Shown here: positions 61,259-64,000 of the stretch, piece by piece | Layout of the letters: each line of letters starts with the position of its first letter | Position numbering within the stretch: position 1 is the stretch's first letter | Source: Cystobacter fuscus DSM 2262 | GTDB lineage: Bacteria > Myxococcota > Myxococcia > Myxococcales > Myxococcaceae | Reading direction: 5' to 3' | Assembly: GCF_000335475.2 (NCBI RefSeq) | Contig: NZ_ANAH02000049.1 | Coordinates: forward strand, 1 to 64,000 | Length of the DNA: 64,000 nt | Made by a program: the position numbers and the translations under genes | The notes under the pieces: generated by a model | What the model was told of the DNA's origin: nothing | The model's database searches: none | What the model saw: the letters and a program-made list of their open reading frames with translations, nothing else

Positions 61259-61771
61259 TCAGGACTCCGGCAGCGGCTCGTCCTCGGGATCCTCGAAGCG
61301 GATGGCCTGGACCTCGTACTCGCGCACGCCCCCAGGGCTCTGCACGGTGGCGACGTCGCCCTCCTTCTTGCCGATCAGCGCGCGCGCCACCGGCGACGTC
61401 ACGGCGATCCACCGCTTCTTCAGATCCGCCTCCAGCTCGCCCACCAGGCGGTAGGACACCGTCTTGTCGGACTCCACGTCCAGCAAGTCCACCGTGGCGC
61501 CGAAGACGACCTTGTCCCCGCCGAGCTTGGCCGGATCGATCACCTCGGCCCGGGCAATCCAGTCATTGAGGTCCAGGATGCGGCCCTCGATGTGGGACTG
61601 CTTCTCCTTGGCCGCGTGGTACTCGGCGTTCTCGCGCAGGTCTCCGTGCGCGCGCGCCACTTCAATCTCCCGGGAGATTTTTCCGCGCTCAACGGACTGA
61701 AGGTGCTTCAGTTCCGCCTTCAGCTTCCGCAGACCTGACGGGGTCATCGGAATGTTCCCGCTGCCGGTCAT
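61259..61771 (-). CDS. greA: Transcription elongation factor GreA
   Basis: 170 residues from ATG at 61771, which has AAGGAG in front. The N-terminal coiled coil reads IPMTPSGLRKLKAELKHLQS and DLRENAEYHAAKEKQSHIEG, with the acidic tip residues that enter the RNA polymerase channel. The C-terminal globular domain has VTSPVARALIGKKEGDVATV and ends in EVQAIRFEDP. GreA stimulates cleavage of backtracked RNA. The long open frame upstream of the ATG is not part of the gene. Confidence 0.95.
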   Translation of the reverse strand: MTGSGNIPMTPSGLRKLKAELKHLQSVERGKISREIEVARAHGDLRENAEYHAAKEKQSHIEGRILDLNDWIARAEVIDPAKLGGDKVVFGATVDLLDVESDKTVSYRLVGELEADLKKRWIAVTSPVARALIGKKEGDVATVQSPGGVREYEVQAIRFEDPEDEPLPES

Positions 61772-61934
61772 CGACACCGCTCCTTCCCACGTCCATTCAA
61801 GGTGAAGGCCGAGACCCGCCCCATCCCGTGGACGGGGGGCCTCGACCGAGGGGCGAAAGTGTAGGAGACGGGCGCCATCCCGGTCAACGAAACCCGCGAG
61901 CCCCCCCACACATCTTCTGGCATGCTGACACACC

Positions 61935-62441
61935 GTGCTGTCCATCCAGGAATTGCGCGCGCTCGGCGCCTCCCTGCCCTCCGGGGCCTTCCGCCGTCAA
62001 CTCGGTCCCTTCGTGCTCATCCAGCGAGCGCCGGGCCGCCCCTCCAGCGCGGTGCTCGAACCCACGCGCGTGGCCTCCTCGGGAGACATCGAGCGGGGCA
62101 TGCTCTCGCTGCTCTTCGAGTTCGAGGATCTGCTCATCACCACGCTGCCGCCGCTGGCGCGCGTGGAGTCGCTGAGCGTGGGGCGGCTGCCCGACTGCGA
62201 CGTGTTCGTGGATGATCCGTCCGTGTCCAAGCGCCACGCGGAGCTGCGGTGGACGGAGAGCCCGGCGCGCTGCACGGTGAAGGACCAGGGCTCCACCAAC
62301 GGCACCTTCCTCAACGCCAACTCGCTGGGCACGCGCGAGGCGACGCTCAAGGATGGGGACATCCTGAGCTTTGGCAACGTGCAGTTCTGGTTCCTGATGA
62401 CGGACACGCTGCACGCCCGGCTCCGGGCGACGCGGCGCTGA
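61935..62441 (+). CDS. FHA-domain protein
   Basis: 168 residues from a GTG at 61935. The forkhead-associated domain occupies about 75-160: SVGRLPDCDVFVDDPSVSKR (Gly83-Arg84), Ser98 and His101, then DQGSTNGTFLN (Asn122). These are the residues that hold a phosphothreonine. The first 70 residues are a short N-terminal extension (FRRQLGPFVLIQRAPG). It reads phosphorylated targets of Ser/Thr kinases, which are plentiful in this lineage. Partners are unknown. Confidence 0.92.
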   Translation: MLSIQELRALGASLPSGAFRRQLGPFVLIQRAPGRPSSAVLEPTRVASSGDIERGMLSLLFEFEDLLITTLPPLARVESLSVGRLPDCDVFVDDPSVSKRHAELRWTESPARCTVKDQGSTNGTFLNANSLGTREATLKDGDILSFGNVQFWFLMTDTLHARLRATRR

Positions 62442-62453
62442 AAGCGCGCCCGC

Positions 62454-62954
62454 TCAGGGCAGGGTGCCCGCGGCGGGGTTCTTGCGCGCGGTGGAGAAGG
62501 CGCCCCGGAGCGCGTCCACCGAGCCCCCCACCTCGCCCGCGTACTGCACGGCGTGGATGGTGTAGCGATCGAGCACGTCCTCCAGGCGCCCGTACACCCG
62601 CTTGAGGTCCGCGTTGGTGCGCGAGTCGAGCGCGCAGCGCGACTCCCGCTCGCGCAGCCGCCGCAGCCATCCGGTGCGGAAGCTCATCCACTGGGCGTCC
62701 ACCGTCTGGGCCGGCGAGGCGCGCACGAGCTTCTCGCGCGCGGACTCCAGCTCGGACCACAGCGCGTCCGCCGCGTCGAGACACTCGCGGTAGGTGAGCA
62801 CCGGCTCGTCGGACACGAAGCGCGAGGGGTTCATCGCCGCCACCGAGCGCGACACGCTGATGATGACCCCCAGACAGAACGCCACCACCAGGACGATGTA
62901 GAGACCGTAGGCGGCGGCGCGGAAGGGACGGTAGCGGGGGTCGGGCGTGGTCAC
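62454..62954 (-). CDS. Single-pass membrane protein of unknown function
   Basis: 166 residues from a GTG at 62954. A membrane segment lies at about 15-36 (AYGLYIVLVVAFCLGVIISV). The remaining part is charged and helical (DAADALWSELESAREKLVRA, WLRRLRERESRCALDSRTNA) with a proline-terminated tail. The topology suggests a cytoplasmic N-terminus and a periplasmic helical bundle. Its gene follows the TPR membrane protein on the same strand. No family recognised. Confidence 0.75.
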   Translation of the reverse strand: MTTPDPRYRPFRAAAYGLYIVLVVAFCLGVIISVSRSVAAMNPSRFVSDEPVLTYRECLDAADALWSELESAREKLVRASPAQTVDAQWMSFRTGWLRRLRERESRCALDSRTNADLKRVYGRLEDVLDRYTIHAVQYAGEVGGSVDALRGAFSTARKNPAAGTLP

Positions 62955-63022
62955 GGGGCCCCCGTCTTACGACCGGGAGCCCCTCGTGGCAACGGCGGAG
63001 AACGCGCGAGCCCCGCGGCTGT

Positions 63023-64000
63023 TCACTGCGCCGGGGCGGGAGCCGGGGTGGGCAGCGTCACGGGCACCAGGGGCTTGGCGGCGGCGGGAGTCGGAGCCGC
63101 GGCCGCGGCCGCCTCGGCACCACCGGCCCGCTGCCGGCGGATGGAGCTCTGCCGGCTGCGCATCTGGGGGGCGAACTCACTGGCCGGATAGGTGGCCAGG
63201 GCCTCCTGCACGGTGGCCATCGCCTTGTCCAGATCGTTGATCTCCTGGTACGACTGCGCGAGCAGCAGCATGGCGTAGTCGCGCGTCTTGGAGCGCTTGT
63301 CGCCCGCGACGAAGCGCGCCAGCAGCGGCACCGCCTGCTCGTGCTTGCGCTCGTTGTTGTAGGCCACGCCCAGGAAGAAGGACGCGTCCAGGAGCTGCTC
63401 CTGGGGCGGGTTCATCGCCACGAAGCGCGAGATCTCGTCGATGGTCGCCTTCATCTCGTTGCGGCGGAAGGCCGTCTTGCCCCGCTCGAACGCCGCGTCG
63501 CCAATCTCACGCCGCAGCAAGGCCGCCTGGTTGTTGAGCGCCGCGCGCTCCAGGGCCGTCAGGCGCGAGGTGTCCAGCTTCACCAGCTCGTCCACGCCCT
63601 TGAGCCGCTCGTCCCCGGGCAGGTTGGTCATCAACCGGAAGACCTCGTTGGCCGCGCGCTGGGAGGCCTGCACCGCGGTCTGCTCCGCGCGCTGCTTGTC
63701 CAGCTGCGCCGTCAGCTCGGTCACCGTCTTCTCCAGCCGCTCACGCTCGGCCGTCGCGTTGGAGGAGCGCGAGGACATCACCATCGTCGCGCCGCCCACG
63801 CACAACGCCGCGAAGAGCACGTACGCCACGCCGGAAGAAATCCACTGCCGCTTCTGGAGATCCTCGTGACGCTTGCCAATCGCCTTCACTTCCGCGTGAA
63901 GGTTCTTGAGCAGGTTGTCCGTCTTGATCACCAGGTTGCGGGACTCGATGACCTCCTTGCGGATCTCACTCAATTCCTTGGAGTCGTACTCGGACTTCAT
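63023..64000 (-). CDS. Membrane-anchored TPR protein with coiled coil
   Basis: 325 residues starting at ATG 64000, the last bases of the window, so the upstream region is not visible. An N-terminal coiled coil (SEIRKEVIESRNLVIKTDNL) leads to a membrane helix at about 54-75 (SSGVAYVLFAALCVGGATMV). A second coiled coil follows at about 82-115, then TPR-like repeats to about 290 (DASFFLGVAYNNERKHEQAV, AMLLLAQSYQEINDLDKAMA) and a proline/alanine-rich tail (APTPAAAKPLVPVTLPTPAP). The periplasmic TPR part is probably a scaffold. It is followed by the small membrane gene at 62454, which may belong with it. Confidence 0.85.
   Translation of the reverse strand: MKSEYDSKELSEIRKEVIESRNLVIKTDNLLKNLHAEVKAIGKRHEDLQKRQWISSGVAYVLFAALCVGGATMVMSSRSSNATAERERLEKTVTELTAQLDKQRAEQTAVQASQRAANEVFRLMTNLPGDERLKGVDELVKLDTSRLTALERAALNNQAALLRREIGDAAFERGKTAFRRNEMKATIDEISRFVAMNPPQEQLLDASFFLGVAYNNERKHEQAVPLLARFVAGDKRSKTRDYAMLLLAQSYQEINDLDKAMATVQEALATYPASEFAPQMRSRQSSIRRQRAGGAEAAAAAAPTPAAAKPLVPVTLPTPAPAPAQ

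Overview
The window is GC-rich DNA, almost wall-to-wall with genes, from a delta-proteobacterium of the myxobacterial type, most likely the Cystobacter/Archangium/Melittangium branch of the Myxococcales. This is inferred from gene content. There is a protein-kinase/AAA-ATPase/histidine-kinase fusion, a SitA6/SitI6 kin-discrimination toxin pair, an Oar-like TonB receptor with a lipoprotein partner, an FHA protein, many lipoproteins, and strong G/C third-position codon use. No tRNA, rRNA, CRISPR array or intact transposase was seen.

Layout. 1-2.5 kb: an incomplete SnoaL-like gene, a MarR remnant, and a TetR regulator divergent from an NAD(P)-binding oxidoreductase with twin operator-like repeats between them. 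2.5-9.2 kb: the giant hybrid kinase and, upstream of it on the same strand, the sitA6-sitI6 pair. 9.5-18.9 kb: a 1689-residue TPR protein, a three-hairpin leader, then a lipoprotein and an Oar-like receptor. 18.5-20 kb: a decayed tandem duplication. 19.8-24.3 kb: radical SAM enzyme, nucleotidyltransferase-like protein, MenB and a polytopic membrane protein. 24.3-35.7 kb: mostly housekeeping genes (asnS, amino-acid permease, a double cyclic-nucleotide-domain protein, CinA N-domain, tmk, methyltransferase, secreted serine protease, zinc-ribbon protein, thrC, pcm). 35.8-39.6 kb: an Lgt-like membrane enzyme, a tetraether-synthase-like radical SAM protein, a small membrane protein and an AlaX-type editing protein. 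39.7-48.1 kb: a PAS/GAF histidine kinase, then a two-gene unit of a secreted thermolysin-like protease ending in a dockerin-like module and a lipoprotein with three Ig-like repeats and a cohesin-like end. 48.1-57.5 kb: cupin, small lipoprotein, then an approximately 8.2 kb segment bounded by 46-bp direct repeats of the 3' end of the neighbouring M24 peptidase gene. It carries a seven-repeat RCC1 lipoprotein, decayed DNA, and a coupled pair of unfamiliar proteins (1218 and 517 residues) that look like a membrane-active protein and a TULIP-like partner. 57.5-64 kb: M24 peptidase, recG, greA, FHA protein, a small membrane protein and a membrane-anchored TPR protein.

The best candidates for undescribed biology are the dockerin-protease/cohesin-like-lipoprotein pair, the Lgt-like plus tetraether-synthase-like radical SAM operon, and the TULIP-like/large-protein pair inside the repeat-bounded segment. 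Functional claims rest on motifs and family knowledge; no database or structure search was possible.
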